Positions 25,266 to 33,614 of a DNA stretch of 42,261 nt are shown one piece after another; the first letter of the stretch is position 1; every line of letters begins with the position of its first letter. The notes below the pieces were generated by a model. That model was given only the letters and a program-made list of their open reading frames with translations. It made no database searches and was not told the DNA's origin. The position numbers and the translations under genes were made by a program. The stretch is taken from contig SBGG01000003.1 of NCBI GenBank assembly GCA_006226685.1, forward strand, positions 1 to 42,261, in the 5' to 3' direction. The DNA comes from Sphingomonadales bacterium. Its GTDB lineage: Bacteria; Pseudomonadota; Alphaproteobacteria; Sphingomonadales; Sphingomonadaceae.

Positions 25266-27527
25266 ATGCCGAATGTAAATATCATGGGTAAATATAAAGA
25301 TATTTCATCTGTTGATGGGTATATTGAAGAGCTTAACATGTTAAGTGCGTCATCGCATTATTCTATATATGATGCGAAATATGCCTTGTCAAAAATCACA
25401 ATTCGTGACGAAATTTACGCTGATACGCAGAAGAGTTTCAACAAGGCCTTGCTGTATTTGAGTAAGGCAAAATGGTATCTCGGTCGCGCGAGCGGTACAT
25501 ATATGTATATCGCGCCGATGACCCGCACCTGGGAAGATTGCGAGAAATCGCATATCTGGTTCGACGCTGCGCAAAGCATCGCGGCGAAAATCGTGGCAGA
25601 TATAGCCGGGTCATCAGAACCTTCGGTCGCAGCCGATCAGGCGTTGTCATCGGCGCCCGAACTGACGTTGCATGGAGAAATTGCCTTCGCCGATGATGTT
25701 CCGATCGTTCCCAGTATTGGCCCCATTGTAGTGCTGCAGGGGACATCGCGGGAGATGGGGAGGCAATATGTAGAGCAGGTTGTCGAAATATTCGGCCCAT
25801 GGATATTTGAACAGATTTCCAGCCGTGTCTTCTCTCCCGAACAGGTCGAGCAAATTCGTCGCTGGGAAAGGCACCTGCTCGATCACACACCTGAAATTGC
25901 GGAAATGGCTCATGGCTGGGTGGAAGGAGCCCGGGATCTGGGCATCAAGCTGAGCTATTTGCAGGTCATTCAGCTTTGGACGGGGCATTTCGATCCTGTT
26001 TATACCGGTATACTTCCCCATGGCGTCCGGGATCTTGTCGAACAGATCCGCGAAAGCGACAAGGGGCTTGCATCGACAAGCTATCTCGGTGGTCTGGAGA
26101 GGTCGAAATCATCTGACGATGAAGTTGGAGGGCCGTTGCCCAGTGTCGAAATGTGCAGCGGATGCTGTGCATGGGGAAGCGCGACCGTGAATGGCGGCCT
26201 GATTGCGGGGGCGACGACGGATCATGACTGCACATTTCAGGCGACTATCGCGGCTTTTCCCGATACCGGCTATTCCTTCATTTACACTCCCTTTTCCGTG
26301 ACCGGTTTTATACCCAATCTCGGGCAATATTATTTTGCGGGTCACCCGGGAATGAACAATCAGGGCGTGGCCTATGTGCATCATGGCGGCGGTCTTCATG
26401 CGATAGAGCCGAGCCATGAGCGGGGATATGGCCTTCGCCGCGGAGCCTCTACCTTCCATAATCTTCGCTTTGCCAGTTCGGCGATGCAGGCGTTTGAAAA
26501 TGAAATGTCGTGGCCGATTGGCGATGTCGGTTCGATATTGGGTTCGGTCGGCGGTTTTTATGCCGATCAGACAGGCGGCTATGTGCTTGAAAGCCGTATC
26601 GGAACCGACGGCGACAGCACCCCGATTGTGCGGAACAATGCACGTGAAGAGGGGTGCTCCTTTGATTTTCTGTACGCCAATAATAATTCAATTCATCCGC
26701 GATCGGTGAAGGGGTTTCTCGCGCCCGAAGCGGGATATCAGCATGATCCTGTGGAGGGCTGGTTTGCCGACCGCCCCTTTTCTGTCTGTTCGCCATCTGA
26801 CAGCAGCGCGCTTGCCGCCGCATTATCGACGAAAAGCTCGCAAGGGCGCAATCGTTACATGTTTGAGGCCCTGAAGGTTCGGAATGGCGCAATCGATCTT
26901 TCGGAGATGGTCACGATATTTCGCACCGGGGCACCAGAGCGCGTCGATGCGGAAGGCGTTCTTTTGACCCATGGGCAAAAAGAAGTTGCCTGGGCCGAAG
27001 GTGAGGAATGGCCGAGTTCGACAACGCATCGACTGAACGCCTTCACGGCGGTTATAGCTCCTGATCGAGGTGATCAGGGCGTGTATTTGGGTTGCATTGG
27101 GCCGGGCGCCGGGCGCGCCTTGATGCACACGCCCGGGCACGGCTATTGTTATTATGATGAGCCGAACGAATTCTGGCAGATCAGGCTTGCTGCGACGCCG
27201 GTAGAGATGGTCCAGTCTGCTGGAGAACTGGCGGAGGAGCTTATGACAAAGGCGACCAACGCCATCATGGCAAGTCGTCCGTCTTTGTTCCCGTCGGCTT
27301 TGGAAATGCTCGAAAAGGTGCATGACAGGGCGGCGGGCGATCTTGGGTGGGCAAGGGGTGAGTTGTCCGCTCCAAAGGGCGATGTCGCCACGCTGGCGCG
27401 AGCGTTGCGAGGGTTTACACGGGCACAAGTGCGCGCGCAGCAGATATTGCGTGAACTTGCCGATGGCGGCTTCATTCATTGGAAGGGATTGCATGACCGT
27501 CAGGAGATAAACGCTGTCAGTCAATGA
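25266..27527 (+). CDS. Large C45-like (Ntn) hydrolase, copy 1, 753 aa
   Basis: Residues about 150-450 resemble peptidase C45/acyltransferases (penicillin acyltransferase type): PIVVLQGTSREMGRQYVEQV matches their N-terminal signature. CSGCCAWGSATVNGGLIAG carries Gly299-Cys300, a candidate autoproteolysis site and nucleophile, followed by TTDHDCTFQAT and GMNNQGVAYVHHGGG. C45 proteins are usually near 350 residues. Here about 150 helical N-terminal residues and a long C-terminal part are added; the last 120 residues are helical. No signal peptide is seen, so it is probably cytoplasmic. Codons in the first 60 residues are unusually AT-rich. A related protein is encoded at 29404. The likely activity is hydrolysis of an amide or similar bond in the imported compound; this is inferred from fold only. 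Confidence 0.72.
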   Translation: MPNVNIMGKYKDISSVDGYIEELNMLSASSHYSIYDAKYALSKITIRDEIYADTQKSFNKALLYLSKAKWYLGRASGTYMYIAPMTRTWEDCEKSHIWFDAAQSIAAKIVADIAGSSEPSVAADQALSSAPELTLHGEIAFADDVPIVPSIGPIVVLQGTSREMGRQYVEQVVEIFGPWIFEQISSRVFSPEQVEQIRRWERHLLDHTPEIAEMAHGWVEGARDLGIKLSYLQVIQLWTGHFDPVYTGILPHGVRDLVEQIRESDKGLASTSYLGGLERSKSSDDEVGGPLPSVEMCSGCCAWGSATVNGGLIAGATTDHDCTFQATIAAFPDTGYSFIYTPFSVTGFIPNLGQYYFAGHPGMNNQGVAYVHHGGGLHAIEPSHERGYGLRRGASTFHNLRFASSAMQAFENEMSWPIGDVGSILGSVGGFYADQTGGYVLESRIGTDGDSTPIVRNNAREEGCSFDFLYANNNSIHPRSVKGFLAPEAGYQHDPVEGWFADRPFSVCSPSDSSALAAALSTKSSQGRNRYMFEALKVRNGAIDLSEMVTIFRTGAPERVDAEGVLLTHGQKEVAWAEGEEWPSSTTHRLNAFTAVIAPDRGDQGVYLGCIGPGAGRALMHTPGHGYCYYDEPNEFWQIRLAATPVEMVQSAGELAEELMTKATNAIMASRPSLFPSALEMLEKVHDRAAGDLGWARGELSAPKGDVATLARALRGFTRAQVRAQQILRELADGGFIHWKGLHDRQEINAVSQ

Positions 27528-27570
27528 CAACAGAGAGACGCCTTCCAATTGACATTCGGACCAGTCTGCC

Positions 27571-29118
27571 ATGAGCCTCTATGATGTCATCGTCATCGGG
27601 GCAGGCCATAACGGGATGGTGTGCGCGCTTTACCTGCGCCGCATGGGGCTCAGGGTTGCCGTTTTGGAGGCGGAACAGTCGACGGGGGGCATGGCGCGGA
27701 CTACTGCGCCGTGCCTTCCCGGGTTTTTACACAATCCGCATGCCAATTATCTGTTCTACAACGACATTCATCCGGTAATGAGAGACTTTGCGCTGCAGGC
27801 GCATGGGCTGAGCACCGTGACTCCTCTCGCTCAGTTCGGTCTGCCTGCGCGTGATGGTGCGCCACCGGTCATTTTTTATAGGCGAGATCATGCCGAACTG
27901 ACATATCGCAGCCTTTGTCGGCATTCCCGTCACGATGCCAGGCTGTTTGCCCGTTTGAAAGACCGCGCGGATAGCCTGGAACCCGCACTTGCACAGGCAA
28001 TATATGCCGTTCCGTCACGGCAGTCCCTCGCGCGTCTCGCTGATGCCGTCAGAGAGAAATTTCGCGATATATGCGATCCGAGAAATCTGGGGGGCGGGAC
28101 AGCTTATGGGCTGATCGAGGAAATGTTCAGGACAGCCGCAGTGAAAGTGGCGCTTGCAACGATGGCGGCTGAATGGGGAACGTCGATTGATGAGCCGGGC
28201 AGTGATATTGCATTTCTGGCCACAACATTATGGATGGTCGGTCGCTGTCAATTGCCGTTGGGCGGGATGCAATCCGTATCGGTTGCCATGGAGCGCGCAG
28301 CCCGTGCGGTCGGAGTGAATATTGCTTCTGGTGTCGAGGTGACGCGTCTTCATTATGAGGCAGGTGCATTGGCCGGGGTCGAGACTCGCGCACACGGCAT
28401 TATCTCGGCGCCGGTGGTGGTCTCAAGCGCAAGTCTGGAGCAATCCTTATTGATCTTTCCGGGTGAAGGACATGTGCCATCTTCTGCAATCGAGCGGGTA
28501 CGCTCTCTCGAGGCGCGTGCGGCTCCGATCATTGCAACCACAAATATATGCCTGAATGATGTGCCGCATTATAAATCGGCTAAATTCGAACCGCAGATCG
28601 ATCAATGCTTTCGTGTGATTATCGGTCTGGATAACCTGGAGGATCTGGTGCGTCATGGTTCGGATGTCTCACAAGGCATTCCGCCTTCACCGGGCGGTGC
28701 TGTCCGAATTAACAGCTTGTGGGATGCGGCGCAGGCGCCTTCCGGTCATCACTCTGCCGGTATCGATACATCGATGCCGGACAGCGTCTTTTTTTTCGAC
28801 CGTGAACTCGAACTGATCCAGGCGGCCTATCCGGATGAATTGCTGACATTATGGTCGGCCTATGCGCCTAACGTCAGGTCGATCGCAATGGCATCGCACA
28901 TGGAGCCGATCAGACCGTATCAGCGGAAGATGCTGTTGGATATTGAGGGGTGGCAATATCGAACTCCGGTCGATGGATATTATGTCGCGGGCGCCGGTAC
29001 TTATCCTGGCGGTGGCGTGCATGGTGCCTGCGGGTATAACGCATTCACACAGATACAGGCGGATCTGGCTGCTCGGCATGATTGGCTGACCGCGCCCGTC
29101 AATCGACGAGCCGAATGA
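27571..29118 (+). CDS. CrtI-like FAD-dependent oxidoreductase, 515 aa
   Basis: An amine-oxidase/phytoene-desaturase-type flavoprotein. The N-terminal FAD-binding motif is VIVIGAGHNGMVCALYLRR (residues 6-24), then ERS-like VLEAEQSTGGMART; the C-terminal FAD motif is YYVAGAGTYPGGGVHGACGYNA near residue 480. Length fits the family. It lies 43 bases after the first C45-like gene and before the second, in one probable operon. Such enzymes desaturate, isomerise or oxidise hydrophobic polycyclic or polyene compounds. With no carotenoid gene nearby, a catabolic oxidation of the same substrate as the flanking hydrolases is more likely than pigment synthesis. Confidence 0.85.
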   Translation: MSLYDVIVIGAGHNGMVCALYLRRMGLRVAVLEAEQSTGGMARTTAPCLPGFLHNPHANYLFYNDIHPVMRDFALQAHGLSTVTPLAQFGLPARDGAPPVIFYRRDHAELTYRSLCRHSRHDARLFARLKDRADSLEPALAQAIYAVPSRQSLARLADAVREKFRDICDPRNLGGGTAYGLIEEMFRTAAVKVALATMAAEWGTSIDEPGSDIAFLATTLWMVGRCQLPLGGMQSVSVAMERAARAVGVNIASGVEVTRLHYEAGALAGVETRAHGIISAPVVVSSASLEQSLLIFPGEGHVPSSAIERVRSLEARAAPIIATTNICLNDVPHYKSAKFEPQIDQCFRVIIGLDNLEDLVRHGSDVSQGIPPSPGGAVRINSLWDAAQAPSGHHSAGIDTSMPDSVFFFDRELELIQAAYPDELLTLWSAYAPNVRSIAMASHMEPIRPYQRKMLLDIEGWQYRTPVDGYYVAGAGTYPGGGVHGACGYNAFTQIQADLAARHDWLTAPVNRRAE

Positions 29119-29403
29119 TAATTTAATTGACTATGTGTAAATTTTATCGAATGCTCCGGTCAGAGAACAGAAGATTATAAAGCCGTTAAGGCGGGCGCTG
29201 CGGGGCTTGCCGGGAGTATGGAAAAGGAAGGGATAGGGCAGGGCTCGACCAGAGTTGTCGCAGCAGGCATGTCATCCGGATAGTTTCGATTGACTGTCCG
29301 TGCGTCTGGTTTCGTGCGCGGTGCCGGAGGTTCTCCGAACCCGAAGGCGCGCAACGGCTACCCTATGGGCTTTTCCTGGTACAGAAAGGGAGTCGGGGCA
29401 TTT
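29119..29403. other. Gap before the second C45-like gene
   Basis: 285 bases with no recognisable gene. TTTAATTGACTATG at 29122-29135 closely matches the minus-strand element at 5590-5603 (13 of 14 bases) and may be part of a promoter or operator. In-frame upstream codons (from 29290 or 29365) exist for the next gene but do not match its paralogue, so they are treated as leader. Confidence 0.45.
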
Positions 29404-31629
29404 ATGTCTGATGAATATTATCTTTCGCCTGAGGTGGTTGGTGCGCTTAACGAGATAACGCATCTCATCAGTCAGGTTCATTTTGCGCTCTATGATGCCC
29501 ATCGGCTGCTCGCGAAAATCAGCGTTGCAGATGACCGCTATGCCGATCTCAGAACTGGTTTTGATGAAGCCGTTTTGTTGTTGGCAAAAGCCAAATGGTT
29601 TGCCGGGCGTGCAAGCGGATCGCATCTGTATATTGCGCCCTTCACGGGCAGCATCGATGATTGCTCTACCGCGCGGGAATATGTGCTCAAGGCGCAGCAA
29701 ATGGTGGAGGCTGTCATTGAGGCTGCGGGAGAAAATGGCGACACGAAAGGTCTTGTAGCCGAGGGGGTGATCAGCACGGTTTCTACCGTCAACGAGATAC
29801 AGTTTGCAGGTGAAGTGCCGCTTGTTCCCACCGCTTGCCCTATTATCATGCTGATCGGGTCATCCCGGGAGATGGGACGGCAATATGTGCATCAGGTCGT
29901 GCAGATATTCGGCGCATGGATGTTCGAACAAATCGGCAGGCGGCATTTTTCGTCTGAAAACATCGCGGTCATCATGGAGTGGGAGAGGCAGCTTCAGGCC
30001 TACGCGCCCGAAATATGCGAATATGCGCAGGGATGGGTTGATGGGGCGAGGGAGCTGGGATTGTCGCTGAGCTATGTTCAGGCCATCCAGCTTTGGACCG
30101 GGCATTATGAGCCTTACAAGCACGGATTATTGCGTCATGGCGTAAGAGACCTTGCGGGCAGCCTGTCAGCGGTGGAGGCAACCAGAGCGTCGACAGCCTA
30201 TCTGGGCGGACAGGGGATTATTCCGGATTCGAGTGTCGATGACCTCGCGGTCGATCTGTGCAGCGGCTGTGTGGCATGGGGTGAGGCGACCGTCGACGGC
30301 CATATGGTTGCGGGGGCGACCACCGATCATGAATGCACTTTCCAGGCTACGATCATAGCCTATCCTGATGATGGCATTCCGTTCATTTATACTCCTTTTT
30401 CGGTGACCGGTTTTATCCCGCAACTGGGCCAATATTATTTTGCGGGCCATCCGGGCATGAACGCCAGGGGGCTGGCTTATGTTCATCATGGCGGCGGCCT
30501 GCATGCTCTGGAACCGGAGTCCGAGAGAGGATATGGGTTGCGACGTGGGGCGTCGACATTCCACAATCTGCGCTATGCGGCATCGGCAGAAGAGGCTTTG
30601 CGCAACGAGCTGTCCTGGCCTGTGGGCGACAGCGGCACCATTTTGGGATCGGTTGGCGGATTTTATGCCGATGGCAGCTCAGCTTATATATGCGAGGCGC
30701 GTCCCGGTGCCCCCCATCCCGAAAAGCCGTTACTGCGTTGGACCAGTGTCGGCGAAGACGGTCGGGCATTCACCTTCCTTTATGCGAACAACAATTCGGT
30801 TCATCCTGAAGGGTTCAAGCCGATATTGCGCGATATGCCGAGCTATGCCTTCAATGCTGTCGATGGCTGGGTGTGCGATATCCCTGACCGGATACCGCGG
30901 AATATTGATCCGATGGTGCTGTCGTCCGCCCTGTCGACAAAGACATCGCAAGGCCGGAACCGCTATTTGTTCAATGCATTGGAAAGCCGATATGGCCGTA
31001 TCGACCGCGATGCCATGCAACTCATCTTCAGCACGGGGGCGCCCGAGCGCTATGGTCTCGATCAAACGCCTCTCAGCCACGCTGAGCGGGAGGCGGAATG
31101 GTCGTCTGGAGCTCCGTGGCCGAGTTCGATCAGTCACCGTCTGAACGCCTTTACGGCGGTTATGAAGCCGGCCGACGACGGGACGGGAACCTATCTGGGA
31201 TGCATCGGCCCTGGATCGCATGACGTGCTGATGCATACTCCCGGTCACGGCTATTATTATTTTCAGGAATTGAACGAGTTCTGGGAAGTAACCCTGACCG
31301 ATGAACCGGAGAATATGGCGATGCTGGCACTCGATCTTGCCAGTTCCATCGTGCGCGAAAGCGTGACGATGTTTGAAGAACGCAGCGCGCTGCTGTCGCC
31401 ATCCTCCAGAACCTTGATCGGAACCCTGATTGTGCAGGCAAAGGACGCTGTCGAAGAGTCTCGGGCGATTATGGAACAGGTGGCGGAGAAGGGCGCGGTT
31501 GCCCCCGATAGCCTGTCCCGATCGCTTCGCCGCAGCACGGTGGCGCAGGTGAGGGGGCGAAAGGCTCTCACTCTCATGAGTGATGTTCCTGCGGCGATGC
31601 CACAGCTATTGGATGGGCCCCGCTCATGA
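29404..31629 (+). CDS. Large C45-like (Ntn) hydrolase, copy 2, 741 aa
   Basis: A full-length paralogue of 25266-27527, alignable from end to end, for example KAKWFAGRASGSHLYIAPF, SREMGRQYVHQVVQIFGAW, GHPGMNARGLAYVHHGGGLH, RRGASTFHNLRYA, LSTKTSQGRNRYLF and HRLNAFTAV. The candidate nucleophile is Cys289 in LCSGCVAWGEATV; the second Cys seen in copy 1 is Val here, which points to the first Cys as the functional one. ATG at 29404 is chosen because it matches the paralogue's start. The MFS gene overlaps its stop by 4 bases, linking hydrolysis with transport. It probably acts on a related but different substrate or bond. Confidence 0.72.
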   Translation: MSDEYYLSPEVVGALNEITHLISQVHFALYDAHRLLAKISVADDRYADLRTGFDEAVLLLAKAKWFAGRASGSHLYIAPFTGSIDDCSTAREYVLKAQQMVEAVIEAAGENGDTKGLVAEGVISTVSTVNEIQFAGEVPLVPTACPIIMLIGSSREMGRQYVHQVVQIFGAWMFEQIGRRHFSSENIAVIMEWERQLQAYAPEICEYAQGWVDGARELGLSLSYVQAIQLWTGHYEPYKHGLLRHGVRDLAGSLSAVEATRASTAYLGGQGIIPDSSVDDLAVDLCSGCVAWGEATVDGHMVAGATTDHECTFQATIIAYPDDGIPFIYTPFSVTGFIPQLGQYYFAGHPGMNARGLAYVHHGGGLHALEPESERGYGLRRGASTFHNLRYAASAEEALRNELSWPVGDSGTILGSVGGFYADGSSAYICEARPGAPHPEKPLLRWTSVGEDGRAFTFLYANNNSVHPEGFKPILRDMPSYAFNAVDGWVCDIPDRIPRNIDPMVLSSALSTKTSQGRNRYLFNALESRYGRIDRDAMQLIFSTGAPERYGLDQTPLSHAEREAEWSSGAPWPSSISHRLNAFTAVMKPADDGTGTYLGCIGPGSHDVLMHTPGHGYYYFQELNEFWEVTLTDEPENMAMLALDLASSIVRESVTMFEERSALLSPSSRTLIGTLIVQAKDAVEESRAIMEQVAEKGAVAPDSLSRSLRRSTVAQVRGRKALTLMSDVPAAMPQLLDGPRS

Positions 31630-33041
31630 ATGCAAGGGAGAGCGAGATGCAAGCCGAGCTTGCCGATGTGAGTGGGAATGGGAAAGAGGTGTCCGGGCCG
31701 ATGGTCGTCAACGACGAGTTGTGGCCCGATCGTCGATACGCATGGTATGTTCTTTCGATATTGCTGCTGGCCTACATATTTTCCTTCATCGACCGGATTA
31801 TATTCGGCGTTCTGATTATCCCGATTCAGGCTGATCTGGGGTTGTCCGACAGTCAGATGGGCACCCTGCATGGTCTGGCTTTTGCGATAGCTTACGCGTT
31901 TTGTGGCCTGCCGATCGGTTATCTGGCGGATCGTTACAGGAGACGTTCGATTGCGGCGTGCGGTATAGCCTTGTGGAGCCTGGCCACGGCGGCTTGCGGT
32001 CTGGCTGGCAGCTATGGAGCTTTGTTCGCGGGGCGTGCGGGAGTGGGGGTCGGGGAATCCGCACTAAACCCAACCGCCACCTCGATGATCGCGGACTATT
32101 TTCCGCCCCAGTCGCGCGCACGGGCCTATGGCATCTTTGCTGCGGGCGCTTCGATCGGAACTGTGGTTGCCTATCTTCTGGGCGGGTTTCTGTTCGGGAT
32201 GTTCACCAGGGCCGGCGATATGGTCCTGCCTTTCATAGGTACGGTAAAGCCCTGGCAGGTAACATTTGTCAGCGTCGGTGTTCCGGGATTGGTTATTTCG
32301 CTTTTGGTTTTTCTTACCGTGCGCGAGCCCGATCGTAAGGGGCTGCTGACCACCCGGGTCGATCCGGGTGAAAAACGGGCCCTGCTGATCAGATTCCTGA
32401 GAGGGAATTGGGGGCTATATGTTGCTTTGTATATCGGCGTCGCGTTTGCAGCCATTTCGGGATATAGTCTTATATCGTGGCTGCCCACATTCATGTTTCG
32501 CATTCATGAATGGTCGACATCGCAGACCAGCGTTGTTTTTGGCCTGACGGGCGGAATCTGCGGGTTGATTACCGCAATATTGTCAGGCCCGCTGATCGAA
32601 AAATTACGACGGATGGGGCGGATCGATGCGCCATTGATAATTTGTGCCATCGGCGGGACGGGGTGCGCGATTTTTGGTGGAATTGCACCGTTGATGCCGA
32701 GTCCGGAATTGTCGATGGTTGCTTTCACGCTTGCGCAGATCTCCGTGACATTGCCGCTGGCGGGGGCATTTTCCTGTCTTGTGCAGGTGACGCCCAATGA
32801 AGCGCGCGCAACTATTATGGCCGGCTATTATCTGGTCGTTGGCCTGCTCGCCGCAGGAGGCGGGCCTGCTATGGTCGGCATCATAACTGACAAAGTCATG
32901 GGCGGACCTTCAGGTATCGGCTATTCTATGGCCACCGTAACGGGTTTTTTTGGTGTTGTGGGTGCCACCATCTTATTTGCGACTATGCCGCGTTTCAGGC
33001 GGGCCGCCGCGGATGCTGCTGGTTGGGAGGCGGCTGGATGA
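31626..33041 (+). CDS. MFS transporter, spinster-like, 471 aa
   Basis: An inner-membrane major-facilitator protein with about 12 hydrophobic segments. The soluble N-terminus of about 40 residues is followed by YVLSILLLAYIFSFIDRIIFGVLI, the spinster-type TM1. The conserved loop is GYLADRYRRRSI, and GVGVGESALNPTATSMIADYFPP is typical of this group. ATG 31626 overlaps the preceding stop (ATGA); ATG 31650 is an alternative. Spinster-like carriers are common next to TonB receptors in sphingomonad catabolic clusters and probably move the substrate, or a released acid, across the inner membrane. Direction is not known. Confidence 0.9.
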   Translation: MNARESEMQAELADVSGNGKEVSGPMVVNDELWPDRRYAWYVLSILLLAYIFSFIDRIIFGVLIIPIQADLGLSDSQMGTLHGLAFAIAYAFCGLPIGYLADRYRRRSIAACGIALWSLATAACGLAGSYGALFAGRAGVGVGESALNPTATSMIADYFPPQSRARAYGIFAAGASIGTVVAYLLGGFLFGMFTRAGDMVLPFIGTVKPWQVTFVSVGVPGLVISLLVFLTVREPDRKGLLTTRVDPGEKRALLIRFLRGNWGLYVALYIGVAFAAISGYSLISWLPTFMFRIHEWSTSQTSVVFGLTGGICGLITAILSGPLIEKLRRMGRIDAPLIICAIGGTGCAIFGGIAPLMPSPELSMVAFTLAQISVTLPLAGAFSCLVQVTPNEARATIMAGYYLVVGLLAAGGGPAMVGIITDKVMGGPSGIGYSMATVTGFFGVVGATILFATMPRFRRAAADAAGWEAAG

Positions 33042-33614
33042 CGATCGAATGCCGGTATCTGTAGGGTCATATTGACCAGCGGAGGGCGCGCCCCGAGTTT
33101 GCGGTGGCTGATTTTCATTAGTTATGTGATCATATGTTCGATTCCTGGAAACGGTACGAACGGCCATAGTTCGAGTGCCGGAAGCTTCTCCCGATCTGCT
33201 CGAACCCGTGACGGTCTTCATCTGGGCACCTGATAGAACATAGCGCGTTTGAGGATGCCGAAATCATGGGATGGGGCGCAGCGATAGGTTGAGGCCACCG
33301 GTTGGCAGGGTTTTATCGACCCTATCCTCCGAACTGTCGACCTCAACCTTATTGCTCCCTTATTGAGCCTATGTGCCGGACAACCAACCCGGTTGAAATT
33401 GATAGGCCTACTGTGGGTTTTTACCTTGAATTGGGTGGATTTTTTCTGATTTCAGGTTTCAACAAAAATCAATTAAAACAGTAAATTAGCAAGAAACAAG
33501 ATCATTTTTACTGGGAAAAAATTATCACTGAGTCAATTGACGTGAGAGTAAATTGATTCTAGATTAATAAAAATTACAAAACGCATGAGGGCAAAGTCCA
33601 CAAGGGGAGAGACC
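33042..33614. other. 573-base intergenic region before the second TonB receptor
   Basis: No gene is supported here. A perfect small palindrome GGTCATATTGACC (33065-33077) follows the MFS stop. The right half is AT-rich and holds the receptor promoter (33537-33565), overlapped by the palindrome GTCAATTGAC (33532-33541). The 60-codon reading frame at 33302-33484 has no family resemblance and no ribosome-binding site. Confidence 0.55.
33532..33565 (+). promoter_or_regulatory. Candidate promoter and operator of the second TonB receptor
   Basis: TTGACG (33537-33542) and TAGATT (33560-33565) are spaced exactly 17 bases, a good sigma-70-like arrangement about 50 bases before the start codon. The -35 box overlaps the perfect 10-base palindrome GTCAATTGAC (33532-33541), where a repressor could block it. 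Confidence 0.5.

Noticed and set aside
27571..29118. Carotenoid biosynthesis (phytoene desaturase)
   Set aside because: No other carotenoid gene is present; the gene is embedded between two hydrolase genes in a catabolic operon.
33302..33484. 60-codon plus-strand frame before the second TonB receptor
   Set aside because: There is no ribosome-binding site, the composition is unlike the neighbouring genes, and it lies in the AT-rich promoter region.
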